The position numbers and the translations under genes were made by a program. Below are positions 30,335-40,462 of a stretch of DNA of 64,000 nucleotides, in pieces; the first letter of the stretch is position 1, and each line of letters starts with the position of its first letter. The stretch lies in contig NC_026497.1 in assembly GCF_000328475.2 (NCBI RefSeq), positions 248,001-312,000 on the forward strand, written 5' to 3'. Below the pieces are notes generated by a model. It did not search any database. It was not told the origin of the DNA and was given only the letters and a program-made list of their open reading frames with translations. Source of the stretch: Mycosarcoma maydis. Lineage: Eukaryota; Basidiomycota; Ustilaginomycetes; Ustilaginales.

Positions 30335-31855
30335 TCAGACCTCTTTGTAAATCTTGATCGTCTTGTCCGCACCACCGGTAATAAGGCGTGTTCCGGTCTG
30401 ATCAAACGCCGAGCAGAATACACCAGCCTCAGCATCCAAAGAGCCTGGTTGTGGCACGTCCTCGGCCACTTGGAACGGTGTGCCGGTCGCATAATCGAAA
30501 AACTTGAGACTTCCATCGTCACCGCCACTGAACAGTACGCCATCAGCATTGACGCTGAGCGTATTAACGATGGTATCATGCGCCATGTTGTTGACCAACG
30601 TGCCCTCGGGACATCTCCACGTCTTGACATTGTGACCCCCTGCACTTCCGGATGCAAACGTATACTGTGTCGGATGGATGGCGAGGGTACGGACACTCTT
30701 CTTGTGGTGGGTGAGCGTGGTGATCGATTTGCCGGCCGCCAAATCCCACAGTTTGACAGTAGCATCCATCGAGCCCGAGATGATCTGCGGCTCCGAGTCT
30801 TGACAAACAACCGAGGCGACCGTGCCACGGTGACCTGTCATTGTAAAGATAGCCTCGCGTGTGCGCATGTCCCATACACGCACCGTTGCGTCTCTTCCTC
30901 CGGTTACTACAACATCCAGCGTCGGGTGCAGCGCTAGCGAGTAGATGCCAGAGAGATGCCCACGGAATTGTCGAATCACACGGTTGGTCTCCAAGTCCCA
31001 GCATTTGATGATTCTGTCTTCGCCCGCCGAAAACAGGTATGGATGTCTCGCGGATATAGCGAGACCACGAACAGGCGAGATGTGTCCCGTCAGCGAGAGC
31101 TTCAGCTCGCCCGATGCCAGGTCCCAGATTTTGATCATGCGATCACCTGCACCTGTTGCGAACCATTTGTTGTCCGGTTCCACAGCAACGCAGCGCACCC
31201 ATCCCAAATGACCCGAGATAACGCGCGCGAGCTTCCAATTGGGATGAAACGCTGGTTTAGCTTTGCGATTTGCCATTTCCTTCTTCTGAATGAGGGCCTG
31301 CGATAGCAAGCCAGACGACCCTCCTCGGTGAAGCGCAAGTGCGGATGAGCCTGCTGAGGATGATGCTTGCGCAGCCGAAGCCAAATTACTGTTGCTTCGA
31401 ACAGTGAGAGCTTGACTGGACGGAAAAGGCGCCGCCGGCCCTACTGATGTTGAAGATGACGCGGCGCCTCCATCTATCTGATCTATGAGCCTCGATAGGT
31501 GCGATTCGTCTCCTCTTCGCTTGCTAGACCGGCTTGCTACTGTTGCGGCCGCCGCTCCAGGTCGCATCGGACCAGCAGCAGCTTGTTGTTGAGCCAGAAT
31601 CGCCGATGGCAGCACTTTGGCGTCCACATATTCTGAGTTGATCTTGCAACTCAAGTGAGCTCTGGCAGGCTCAAAAGCCGAGGTGTCGCCGAAGTTGTCA
31701 AAGTCGTAATCGTCATCAATGTGGAACAGAAGCCTTGCCCGCTTTGAGGATCGCGCAAGCAAGTCTGAGAGTGGAGGCAAGCTGTGCTCTTGGGCGCTTG
31801 CATGTGACGGACCCGGGCCAGCTGCTAGGCTTGCTGATGTTGAGGCAGATGCCAT
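30335..31855 (-). CDS. PRP46: Pre-mRNA splicing factor Prp46/PLRG1, WD40 protein (506 aa)
   Basis: Component of the Prp19-associated complex that activates the spliceosome. About 190 N-terminal residues are disordered, Ser/Ala-rich. A linker [20 protein letters not shown] then leads into seven WD40 repeats filling the C-terminal 320 residues. The repeats show the characteristic GH...WD pattern, for example [61 protein letters not shown] and [12 protein letters not shown], ending [14 protein letters not shown]. Order, spacing and the [11 protein letters not shown] entry are those of PLRG1/Prl1/Prp46. Intronless. It sits head-to-tail with the bromodomain gene. Confidence 0.93.
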   Translation of the reverse strand: MASASTSASLAAGPGPSHASAQEHSLPPLSDLLARSSKRARLLFHIDDDYDFDNFGDTSAFEPARAHLSCKINSEYVDAKVLPSAILAQQQAAAGPMRPGAAAATVASRSSKRRGDESHLSRLIDQIDGGAASSSTSVGPAAPFPSSQALTVRSNSNLASAAQASSSAGSSALALHRGGSSGLLSQALIQKKEMANRKAKPAFHPNWKLARVISGHLGWVRCVAVEPDNKWFATGAGDRMIKIWDLASGELKLSLTGHISPVRGLAISARHPYLFSAGEDRIIKCWDLETNRVIRQFRGHLSGIYSLALHPTLDVVVTGGRDATVRVWDMRTREAIFTMTGHRGTVASVVCQDSEPQIISGSMDATVKLWDLAAGKSITTLTHHKKSVRTLAIHPTQYTFASGSAGGHNVKTWRCPEGTLVNNMAHDTIVNTLSVNADGVLFSGGDDGSLKFFDYATGTPFQVAEDVPQPGSLDAEAGVFCSAFDQTGTRLITGGADKTIKIYKEV

Positions 31856-32497
31856 AATTGCTACGTAGCAGCTTTTGAGGTCGATGTGATCCCTTCGAAG
31901 TCAGCTGTGCAAAGGATGTTGGAGATATCGAAGATCAAATGACCAGATGACCGCGTTGTAGAAAAGTCTTGGACGTGATTGAACTCGGCTCTCGGAATTC
32001 AATCGCTGAATAGCCAAGCGGCGCCGTTGGCGAACTTTCAAGCACTTTTGAGCAAAAAGAGCCGTCTTCCAGTACTGATCACGAGTCGCATTCAATTCGC
32101 AAAATTCCCACTATGGATGGGTGGTATAGCTTTTGAATGAGACTTTGTATGGCGCCCGACACGTATCGCATCATGGCTCTGTCGTTTCCAGCAACTATCC
32201 CATAGACGTCCATCCGCTACAGGTGCTGACAACCCCTCTTCCGTCGACAACGCCTTCATAGACGCCTCAAGTACATATACATCCACTGAAAGAACTATAC
32301 GGTTCAATCTACGCTGGTGTCGCCGCAGTACAACAAACGAGCAAGCGAGAGGCATCACGCGACTATTGCAGCTTGTTCGGACACGTCTCTCAAGAAACGC
32401 ACGCCACCCATCCGCGAGCTTTCCACCTTTCACAAAAGCAGCTAGCACTTTCTATCAAGGCTTCATACTACGTCTAGTACCATCTTGGCTGGCCAGC
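31856..32497. other. Divergent promoter region of PRP46-like and TFIIS genes
   Basis: A 642-bp gap between divergently transcribed genes. The TFIIS frame is open from 32366, but the first convincing ATG is 32498. No other feature is seen. Confidence 0.5.
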
Positions 32498-33445
32498 ATG
32501 TCCTCGAAAGATATGTCGCTCGACGAGCTCAAGGATCTGCAAAAGCAGTTATCCAAGCTCGCCACCTCGTCAGATTCGGAGGCCATCCTCTCCATTTTTT
32601 CCAAGCTCAAGTCTGGGCTATCGGCACCAACAGAGGATGTTATTCGTCAAAGCAAGATCGGTGTGGCGGTCGGAAAAATGCGTTCGCACTCGGACAAAAA
32701 GGTGGCGGACCAGGCAAAGTCTTTGGTTAAGGATTGGAAGGCCATCGTAGACAAGCAAAGGGCACAGTCGTCTGCGAATAGCAGCAAAGCTCCCTCTTCC
32801 ACCGCTTCGCCTGCACCGACAACATCGAAACCAGATGGCACAATCAACGGCAACGGCACAGCATCGGCATCTCCAGCTTCGACACCATCAGCAGCAGCCA
32901 AATCCACGTCCTCCACCAAGATCGACTTTGAGATCCTGAACGACAAGGTGCGCAATGCGTGTCTCAAACTCCTCTACCAGTCGCTGGAAATCGGTAAGGA
33001 ATCACACGTCTGGAACGACTCTCAGATCTTTGACGCGGCTGTGGCTGTGGAAGCTGCGATCCTCTCGAATCAGGGCAAAGGCTCGGTCACCGCCGATTAC
33101 CGCAACAAAGTGCGTAGCCTTTCGCTCAACATTAAGGACAAGAACAACCCAGACCTTCGCGTTCGCGTCGTAGAAGGAGATATTGCAGCAGACAAGCTGG
33201 TAACCATGACCAACGAAGAGTTGGCGAGCGACAAGAGAAAACGAGAAATCGAAGAGTTGCAGATGCAAAATCTCTTCAAGGCTAAAGGTGCTGCCGCGCA
33301 GGAGGCCGAGACCGACGCATTCCAGTGCGGCAGGTGCAAGCAGAGGAAGACAAGGTACTACCAGATGCAGACGCGATCCGCCGACGAACCGATGACTACA
33401 TTTGTGACGTGTACCAACTGCAACCACAAGTGGAAGTTCTGTTGA
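32498..33445 (+). CDS. DST1: Transcription elongation factor TFIIS (315 aa)
   Basis: Rescues backtracked RNA polymerase II by stimulating RNA cleavage. Start MSSKDMSLDELK at 32498 gives 315 aa, close to yeast Dst1 (309). Residues 1-85 are the LW/N-terminal helical bundle (AILSIFSKLKSGLSAP, VGKMRSHSDKKVADQAKSLV). A Ser/Ala/Thr linker follows. The central domain II starts near DKVRNACLKLLYQSLEIG and includes YRNKVRSLSLNIKDKNNPDL. The C-terminal zinc ribbon has CGRCKQRKTRYYQMQTRSAD with CTNCNHKWKFC; the Arg-Ser-Ala-Asp-Glu-Pro loop supplies the two acidic residues inserted into the polymerase active site. Intronless. Confidence 0.97.
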   Translation: MSSKDMSLDELKDLQKQLSKLATSSDSEAILSIFSKLKSGLSAPTEDVIRQSKIGVAVGKMRSHSDKKVADQAKSLVKDWKAIVDKQRAQSSANSSKAPSSTASPAPTTSKPDGTINGNGTASASPASTPSAAAKSTSSTKIDFEILNDKVRNACLKLLYQSLEIGKESHVWNDSQIFDAAVAVEAAILSNQGKGSVTADYRNKVRSLSLNIKDKNNPDLRVRVVEGDIAADKLVTMTNEELASDKRKREIEELQMQNLFKAKGAAAQEAETDAFQCGRCKQRKTRYYQMQTRSADEPMTTFVTCTNCNHKWKFC

Positions 33446-33928
33446 TCGGCACTTGACCGCACCTCAATAGTCACCAGACTCAGTCGCTCTGTTACTCATC
33501 GAAAATTTGTCCACCTTCAAGAGGAGATCTTTTGTATTAGTATATCAATCACAGTCATCTTGATGCCCTCGGTCGTAAAAGTTTGTTTTGCAGCTGTACA
33601 TACGGCTGAGTGATCTTATGTGAAGCAAGACGCTGCAGCATGAAAGACCTACTTGATAAACGCTTCTGTCCTCTTTCAACATAGCCGGCTCACTAAGTAA
33701 GCACGACCCATATCGCGCGCGCCACGATTTCGCCTAAATGCACACTGCCAACCACAGACGCAGTTCCGGTTTACAGAGAGAATGATATGGTATCGTCGAA
33801 ACTCAAACAGGGACGGAAGGCCAATAGGGAGGAACGAATAAGAAAAAGTACAACCGACCTGGAGGGTCACTCAAAGAAAGCCCAAAGATAGGGGCCAAGA
33901 ATAGCGGGGAGGGGGGCAGGAGTCAAGC
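33446..33928. other. Convergent 3' region of DST1 and ammonium transporter genes
   Basis: Holds both 3' untranslated regions; no gene is supported. Confidence 0.5.
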
Positions 33929-35490
33929 TTAGACAGCAGTAGGCTGTGGACGAGCAGCCTCGAGGTCCTTCTCGCTGTGAGCAGGCGAGAACTTGAGATC
34001 GGTGGATGCAGTAGCGTGATGAATCTCTGCGCCGTCCTCTGGGCGAACAAAGTCGTGAAGCAGAGGCATCACCATGACCTCTTCTCCGATCTGAGTGAGA
34101 TCGATACCCAGAGACTCGTCCTCCTCGCTAGATCGGAAGTGGCAGCCAGGGATGCGGTCGATGGCGAACAGCAGGATGAGCGTAACCACAAACGACCAAC
34201 CGAAACCGGCAGCCGAGTCGGCAAGCTGATAACCAAGCTGAATCCAGTTCTTGTTGATCCAACCACCAGGGATCGGAGCGGTACCGTCAAACGACGCAAC
34301 GCGGTTGTCGGCAAAGATACCAGTAAGCAAGTTGCCCACAATACCACCAATACCGTGAGCAGCAAAGATGTCGAGAGCATCATCGTAACCGAAAAGGTTC
34401 TTGAGACCAGTGGCAAAGTTGCAAGCCGTACCACCGAGCACGCCAAAGGCAACAGCTGCGGGCGTTCCGACGTAACCAGAAGCTGGCGTGATAGCGACCA
34501 GACCCGAGATGGCACCAGAGCAGAAACCGACAGCCGACCACTTGCGCTCCAGCCTCCAGTCCCAGAACATCCAGGTGAGACCACCGACCGAGGTAGCCAC
34601 CTGAGTGACCATCATGGCCTGAACAGCACGAAGGTTGGCACCAAGAGCCGAACCACCGTTGAAGCCGAACCAGCCAAACCACAGCAGCACGGTTCCCAAG
34701 ATGACGTAGGCAACGTTGTGGGGTCGGTAGGCCAACTGCTCCGTGCCGTACCCCTTACGCTTGCCGAGGAAGATCGAGATGGCGAGCGCAGCGGTACCCG
34801 AAGAGATGTGAACAGGTGTACCACCGGCGAAGTCGAGACCACCCATGACGTTGGCCCAACCCTTGCCGACGTTCCATGTCCAATAGGCGATGGGATTGTA
34901 GACAATAGTGCACCAGCAGAAGGCGAAAATGAGAACGGGACCCAATCGAGCACGGTCGGCAAACGCACCGCAGGCAATCACAGGGGTGATGGCGGCGAAC
35001 ATCATCTGGTAGATGCAGAAGAGCAGCTGTGGAAGCCCGGTCCCTCCTGTAGAAGGCCCAATGTCGACGTTGATCAGACCAAAGTTGTCAAGGTTCTATT
35101 TAAAAAAGAGCAAGACATTTGGCACCACAAACACGTTAGTGATGGATCCTCCAACATCCTCTTGCAATACCAGACAAAGATGGCCGCACTTACACCAATG
35201 AACTTGTTGCTAGAGCTGGTGGAGAAAGCGAGAGAAAAGCCCCAGAAGAACCACTCGAAGGATGCGACCGACAAAATCACCATGGACATCCAGATCATCG
35301 AGAGCGCCGACTTCTTTCTGAGCAGACCGGCGTAGAAGAAACCAAGACCGGGAATCATGATAAAGACCAAGGCGGTCGAAACAATGATCCACGACATGTT
35401 GCCGAGGTTATAGATGAGTTCGGTGGGCGTGCCTTGGTCATCGTAGTAGGTGATCAGATCGCCGCTGGGCGTGTAGCTGGCGTTAACCAT
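33929..35490 (-). CDS. Mep/Amt/Ump ammonium transporter (487 aa, two exons)
   Basis: Plasma-membrane ammonium permease. Exon 1 is 35490-35194 and exon 2 is 35095-33929; the 98-nt intron starts GTAAGTGC and ends AAATAG, and the join restores NKFIGNLDNFGLINVD. Eleven hydrophobic spans are evident. Family marks include GNMSWIIVSTALVFIMIPGL and FFYAGLLRKKSALSM at the start, GAFADRARLGP, the DFAGGTPVHISSGTAAL signature with its pore histidine, and FAAHGIGGIVGNLLTGIFA with the second. The C-terminal tail (about 65 residues) is cytosolic and includes DLTQIGEEV, part of the conserved regulatory tail. Smut fungi have two such genes, ump1 and ump2; ump2 is the ammonium sensor for filamentation. I cannot tell which this is. 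Confidence 0.93.
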
Positions 35491-38169
35491 TTTTGGGAGA
35501 GATCAGCGATGCCGCTCTGGAAAGGGAAAAGTGGGAATGGCGAAGCTGTTGTACAAGCTTGCTCAGAAACAGGGGAGCTGAGCGGCTACAAGCCTAGTCG
35601 AGGCTGCTTGATGCAACTCGGGATGTTGGCGGCGATGGTGGAGAAGACAGACAGTGGTACAGAACAAATAGGAAGCAAGGAGCATGAACGAGATTGGCTT
35701 GGGTTATATAGTCGCTCTACTTCAAGACAATGAAGTGGGGGAGGGCGGTGAGCGTGATTGTTCAACCATCGCCAAGACACCGCTACGGCCGTGGACAGAG
35801 AACGAGAGACTGAGAAATCAAGCTTGATCAAGATGGTACAAGACAACGAGTCCGGTTCAGGAACTAATGACACCCATGCAGCAGCCACAACAATCGTGGA
35901 TTCAAAGTGCGAAGAAAGACCAATACCGACAAAGGCACGATTATCGCCGCTCGAGTGAGGGGAGAGCGCCGTACCAGAGGAAAGGTCCGACAGATTCAAC
36001 AGATGAGAGTGTACGGCGCACGCGCACGGCGGATTGAACATCTTTATTTGGTCTTTCAAACTGTCACAACACCGGCGCGACGAAGGGCCCTGCATGGGTT
36101 CGCTGTGGATTGGTGATAGGAGCAAAACGGATTGGGTGGAAACGGCATCCCGCTTGTTCCGTTGCTTTGCCCCACTTTGAGATTCTATGACTGTTCCAAT
36201 TCCACTTGTAGTAGCTTGTTGACACCCTCCTCAACCTTGGTGCTCAGGGCTTTCTTTCGTCCGCCCAATCTTTGCCAAGACGGTTCAAACACGCAATATG
36301 ATGAGGTTGCAGAGCGGTGGCTCACCAAGCCAAGACACGGTGGGGGGTTTTAACGAGGTGCTACGCGAGGGTTGCCAAGAAGGTTGGCTGGTTCTGCGTG
36401 GGTCCCACCTCGGAGCCTGATCGATGTATGGCCTCACAGCAGCGCAAGAAAGGGGCGAAGGATCGGCAAAGTGTTTCTCTGTTTGACGAACGGAGTTTTT
36501 GAGGGAGCGTGATAGCCTCGGCAAGCCAAAAATCTGTGGCCATGCAATTCGTTATCTTTGACTCTGTTTCGTTCTGTTCCTGAATCTTCTCGTCTTGTCT
36601 TGCCTTGTCGTGCCTTGTCTTGCCTTGCCTTCGCTCGCTACTCTAAATCCTCTTTCCTCTTTGTGAGTGCTCTTACGTGACCACGTTGAGCGGCTGTGGG
36701 GTCTTATGAACTTCAGACCAATTTCGGCGGCACGACGTTCACAGCATTGAGTATTATTAGATTACCATCATCGCTTTCCAACCGGCATCGTACCCACTTC
36801 ACGGTTGGAAACGAGACCGCTTGACACCTGGCATCCAATGGCGAGGGTCGGCGAGCCCTCGATTGAACGCCACTAGGCTGTTCGAATCGAGTCACATTAT
36901 CACTCTCTTGTCACCCAGACAACCCAGACAAGCAAGATTTTGCGATTCGTTGTCCGCGCTTGGTGGATCTTGGCATCGTGCATCCGAAGACTCTGATCCA
37001 CCTGTATGTAACGAAGCGGTAGGTACAGTATGTTGGTATCATTGTCCATCATGCATTCAATACAGGGCGAGAGAGGTACAAGCCTCTTGGCAATGGGAGG
37101 CGAGACCTGACGAGCGACCACCTTATCAGTAAGATTGGCGGGGGTTAATCTGCATGTTCTGCTATTGGTGTACCGTACCGCTCTTGAGCCGAGAAAGGAT
37201 TCGCTGTTCCTGAAATCCATCAGGCAGCGCGATAAGCAGCCAAAAAGAAACTTGAAAACCCAAAATAAAGAACCAAAAAAGAGTCTCGCTTGCAGCCACG
37301 CACATGACGCGTGGAAGTCAGATCCTCGCTCAACTATCGACGTTTCAGTCAAACAGAGATAAGGACGATGCACGAATGCGTGATGCGCGCCAAGCTGGAT
37401 TGCGCTCTCTACAACTCGTCCGGCGGGTCGTAGCTTGAGCCAGATAAGCAAATCCACTCAAATTCGCTCTCCGCTCTTGCTCTCTCCCTCTGTGACGCAG
37501 TCGCGATTCGCATCTAAACCTGCAAGCATATAGATATAGTAGTTCAGCCCGCCGCTCGCAACCGCTTTGCAATCTTGAATGTGATGAATGCACTCACCGA
37601 CATAATCCAGCTATGACAGCGATCAACCAAGACACGAGACGCGTCGCAATTTTTTAGTCTGGGGAGTCGAAGGTGGGCCTAAAGATGCGTAAGCTTGTTG
37701 AAAGCGAAGAGGATCGAGCGCCTGAAGGTCTCAGCTACATGGGAACATTGAAGAGGAAGATGCCGAGCTTTGAACCATGTTTTTATCTTGGACCAATCAG
37801 AACGCGTGCTTTCCACCAAGGCTAGGTCGATATTGCGTGTCACGTGTATTCACGATTCACGATTCGTGATTGCAAACATCAGTGTGTTACACATCGCTCT
37901 AACACGTTATAATCCAAAATCAATCGGGCTGTCAATCACGCGCGATTCACGATTCTTCGTGATTTTTGGATCGGAAAGGATTTCTGTCGATCTCCACCAA
38001 CCTATGCCATCAATCGCGAATCGCGTTCTTTGCTTGGTAATATGAATAATGGCTCAGAGACAGGTTCGGACGCTAGTTTGCCGCCTTCTACCATATGCAG
38101 TCCGCCTTGGACACAGATTCCGGATCAGATCATCACTTGTTTGTATGCAAAGCACAAGGAACAATGGGG
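35491..38169. other. Long gene-free interval upstream of the ammonium transporter
   Basis: No gene is supported in 2.7 kb. It includes CTTGT/CTTGC-type pentamer runs at about 36588-36632, and GATTCACGATTCGTGATT motifs at 37849-37870 and 37940-37960. A long regulatory region would suit a nitrogen-regulated gene, but no binding site was assigned with confidence. Confidence 0.45.
36588..36632 (+). repeat. CTTGY pentamer-like repeat
   Basis: Consecutive imperfect copies of CTTGT/CCTTG (for example CTTGTCTTGCCTTGTCGTGC) in the gene-free interval upstream of the ammonium transporter. Confidence 0.7.
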
Positions 38170-38913
38170 TCACAACCACTCCTTAGGGAAGTCCTTCAAC
38201 GAAGGTCGATCCGCCCTCAGGTAGTGTCGCTTCTTATCCTGTCTGACCAAGAAAGGCCTCAGATCCAGAGGCAAATCATCCACCTCCTTTGTCCTCACAT
38301 TCGCCTCCTTCACGAGCGCATCAAGCGTATCCGAGCACCACTTCATGTTCTGCCTTTCGTTGGGGAACAGTTCGCATGAGATCTTGATCACCCCCTCGCC
38401 CTGCTTCGCTGCGGCGTTGGATTTCGGATGAAATCTGCTACCCGCTAGTAGTAGCAGCTTGTGCTTTGACGGTGTGTCTTTCACCGCACCCACCTTGACG
38501 AGTTCATCGACGTTGACGGTAAGCACCACTTTTCGCGAAGCTGGGTGGTTTTCTCCCTGGTAGTGCTGGAATCGGAATTGCAAGCACTGTTCCGGCTTTG
38601 GCGGAGTGTAGGCTTGACGGAACTTGGCAAGTTTCGGGATTTCAAACTCGACCGTTCGCATCACCTTGAGCAACTCGCGTTTGCGCTGCAAGATCTGGTG
38701 ACCGAGCGAGGGCACATCGTCATAGTTGAACTTGGGCATCCTGCGCAGTGACATGGGGTCATCTGCATTGCGCTGCTTCCTGGGCTTGGCGTTGACCCGT
38801 ACGGAGATGGAAAAGGCTCTAGCAGCTGTCGACGAGCAAGAAGGACCAGACGCAATGCTGATGCTGCTAGTCGCTGTCCGTAACGACGATCCGAGATTTG
38901 TGACCAACGACAT
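38170..38913 (-). CDS. RSM24: Mitochondrial small-subunit ribosomal protein mS35 (Rsm24 type, 247 aa)
   Basis: Structural protein of the mitoribosomal small subunit. The ATG at 38913 begins MSLVTNLGSSLRTATSS, an Arg/Ser-rich presequence-like N-terminus with AARAFSISVRVNA as a probable processing region. The core from residue 55 reads MSLRRMPKFNYDDVPSLGHQ. It continues LRFQHY-like sequence (QFRFQHYQGENHPASRKVVL), then KHKLLLLAGSRFHP and GVIKISCELFPNERQNMKW, matching the MRPS28/mS35 domain that runs from a 'p..DD..s.gH' opening to an 'F....qN..w' close. The length fits the family. The frame is open 67 codons further upstream without domain character. Intronless. Confidence 0.87.
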   Translation of the reverse strand: MSLVTNLGSSLRTATSSISIASGPSCSSTAARAFSISVRVNAKPRKQRNADDPMSLRRMPKFNYDDVPSLGHQILQRKRELLKVMRTVEFEIPKLAKFRQAYTPPKPEQCLQFRFQHYQGENHPASRKVVLTVNVDELVKVGAVKDTPSKHKLLLLAGSRFHPKSNAAAKQGEGVIKISCELFPNERQNMKWCSDTLDALVKEANVRTKEVDDLPLDLRPFLVRQDKKRHYLRADRPSLKDFPKEWL

Positions 38914-39335
38914 GGTGAAATCTAAGGTAGCTCGTGATGCGCTGTTTCGAGTTGTATAAACGTGATGTCGTGATTCAGTTGAGGACTTGGTCTCCGGATG
39001 ACGAGGTGACGATGATGGTCGTCGATGGCAGACTTGATCGGAGGCGATGCTGAAAGAGTGCAAAGGGTGGCAGCAATTCAAGAAGAAATATTCACGATTC
39101 ACGATTCCAGGCAAGAAAGCTCATTTCTTCCCGTCGTGAGTCACGTGAAAATTCCGATCTAACAATCGAGCTTGGCGGCGCCCCGTGGCGCACGCTAAAA
39201 ACCGCGGAAGCTGAAAACTTGGAGAAGAAAGTAACTCGTGACTGTCAAAAAAGTAACTTTCGAATCAATACCTGCGCATCCTTTACCTCTGTACACCAAG
39301 CATTCGCATAATCATCGGTGCGGTACTCGGCCATC
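38914..39335. other. Divergent promoter region of mS35 and P-loop kinase genes
   Basis: A 422-bp gap with a TTCACGATTCACGATTCC motif at about 39091-39108. No gene is seen. Confidence 0.5.
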
Positions 39336-40349
39336 ATGCAGCCAACCGCTGTGGTCGGCGCATACGAGACAGAGACAGGCTCTTCTGATCTGCTTTCCTC
39401 CTTATCCGCAAACCCAACAGCAGCAGCAGCAACGACAACAACAACAACAACAACAACCACTTGGCAGCGATCAATAGACTTGAACAGCGATAACGTCCAA
39501 GAGCAGTACCTCGTAGTGCTATCTGGACTGATAGGAAGTGGCAAGTCCACTTTCGCACGCGCTCTATGCCAACACTATCCGGACTGGCGTCGGTGCAACC
39601 AAGATGAATTAGGAGATCGACACGCCGTGGTCTATGCTGCGCGCACAGCGCTTCTCGCTGGACACAATGTGGTGATCGACAGGACCAACATCGACGCTAA
39701 ACAGAGAAGAACGTGGCTCGAGCTCGCACAGGAACTTTGCGCTCCACCATCGTCAGACGAAGCGCCCGAAGCAAGCAGCACATTGCCAAGAAAGATCATC
39801 ACAATCTCATTGACCTTGACCATCTCGACCGTCGTTGCGCAAGAGCGCCTGCAAGTCAGGGTGGACCATGAAACCATCAAGACGGCACAAGAAGCGTTGA
39901 GAATCTTGCCACATTTCTTGCGGACGTATCAGAAGGCGACTGTTGAGGAAGGCTTTCACTATGCTCTATCCTACCCGGCGGCAAAGATGTCGAGCGACCC
40001 AAGTGCGGACGAGGTCAAGGAGATTCTGTTTGATCGGTTGGAGAGCGAAACAAGAGCTGACGGAGTGCTGCCGGATAGATTGCCGTTGAGAGTGGGTGGT
40101 GCAGGGAGAGCAAGAGGTGGAGCAGGAGGAAAAGGTAGGGGAGCGAGAGGCGCCTCCGCTGTTTATGCTCCTCAGCATCAGCATCAGCATCAGTATCAAG
40201 CTTTGTTGCCGAGGCAATCACCAAACGCGATGCAGGACCACGTGGCAGCGCCTCGCATAGACACGATCACGGATGCGCAGATGCAGCGGCCATCTTCTGA
40301 TGCAGCCGCTTTGCAGCCCGAGCCTTACCTCCAGCCGCCACAATATTAG
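39336..40349 (+). CDS. P-loop polynucleotide-kinase-like protein (337 aa)
   Basis: AAA_33/PNKP-type P-loop phosphotransferase. The ATG at 39336 (MQPTAVVGAYE) is used because no ATG lies upstream in frame. After a Thr run encoded by an ACA/ACG repeat (about residues 30-40), the domain begins EQYLVVLSGLIGSGKSTFAR, with the Walker A motif GLIGSGKST. It continues CNQDELGDRHAVV and NVVIDRTNIDAKQRRTWLEL, the pattern of the kinase half of polynucleotide kinase 3'-phosphatase, where the Asp of 'NqDeLG' is catalytic. The lid region holds ERLQVRVDHETIK. No phosphatase half is present. The C-terminal 100 residues are Gly/Arg-rich (RGGAGGKGRGARG) then Gln/His-rich, suggesting RNA binding. The substrate is unknown; a nucleic-acid 5' end is the natural guess. 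Confidence 0.75.
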   Translation: MQPTAVVGAYETETGSSDLLSSLSANPTAAAATTTTTTTTTTWQRSIDLNSDNVQEQYLVVLSGLIGSGKSTFARALCQHYPDWRRCNQDELGDRHAVVYAARTALLAGHNVVIDRTNIDAKQRRTWLELAQELCAPPSSDEAPEASSTLPRKIITISLTLTISTVVAQERLQVRVDHETIKTAQEALRILPHFLRTYQKATVEEGFHYALSYPAAKMSSDPSADEVKEILFDRLESETRADGVLPDRLPLRVGGAGRARGGAGGKGRGARGASAVYAPQHQHQHQYQALLPRQSPNAMQDHVAAPRIDTITDAQMQRPSSDAAALQPEPYLQPPQY

Positions 40350-40462
40350 ATAATCAGCCACAGTCTGGCACATATACCCTGCTTTACGCCGCAAAGCTTG
40401 CCCGTGTATCAACAGCACAACCACCACGACCAAAGGGCATTTTGCTGCATGTCGGCGTCTCC
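40350..40462. other. Convergent 3' gap
   Basis: Short 113-bp gap between the P-loop kinase and the sirtuin gene; nothing seen. Confidence 0.4.

Noticed and set aside
33977..35335. A 452-codon plus-strand frame opposite the ammonium transporter.
   Set aside because: Antisense shadow; it spans the transporter intron and shows no domain.
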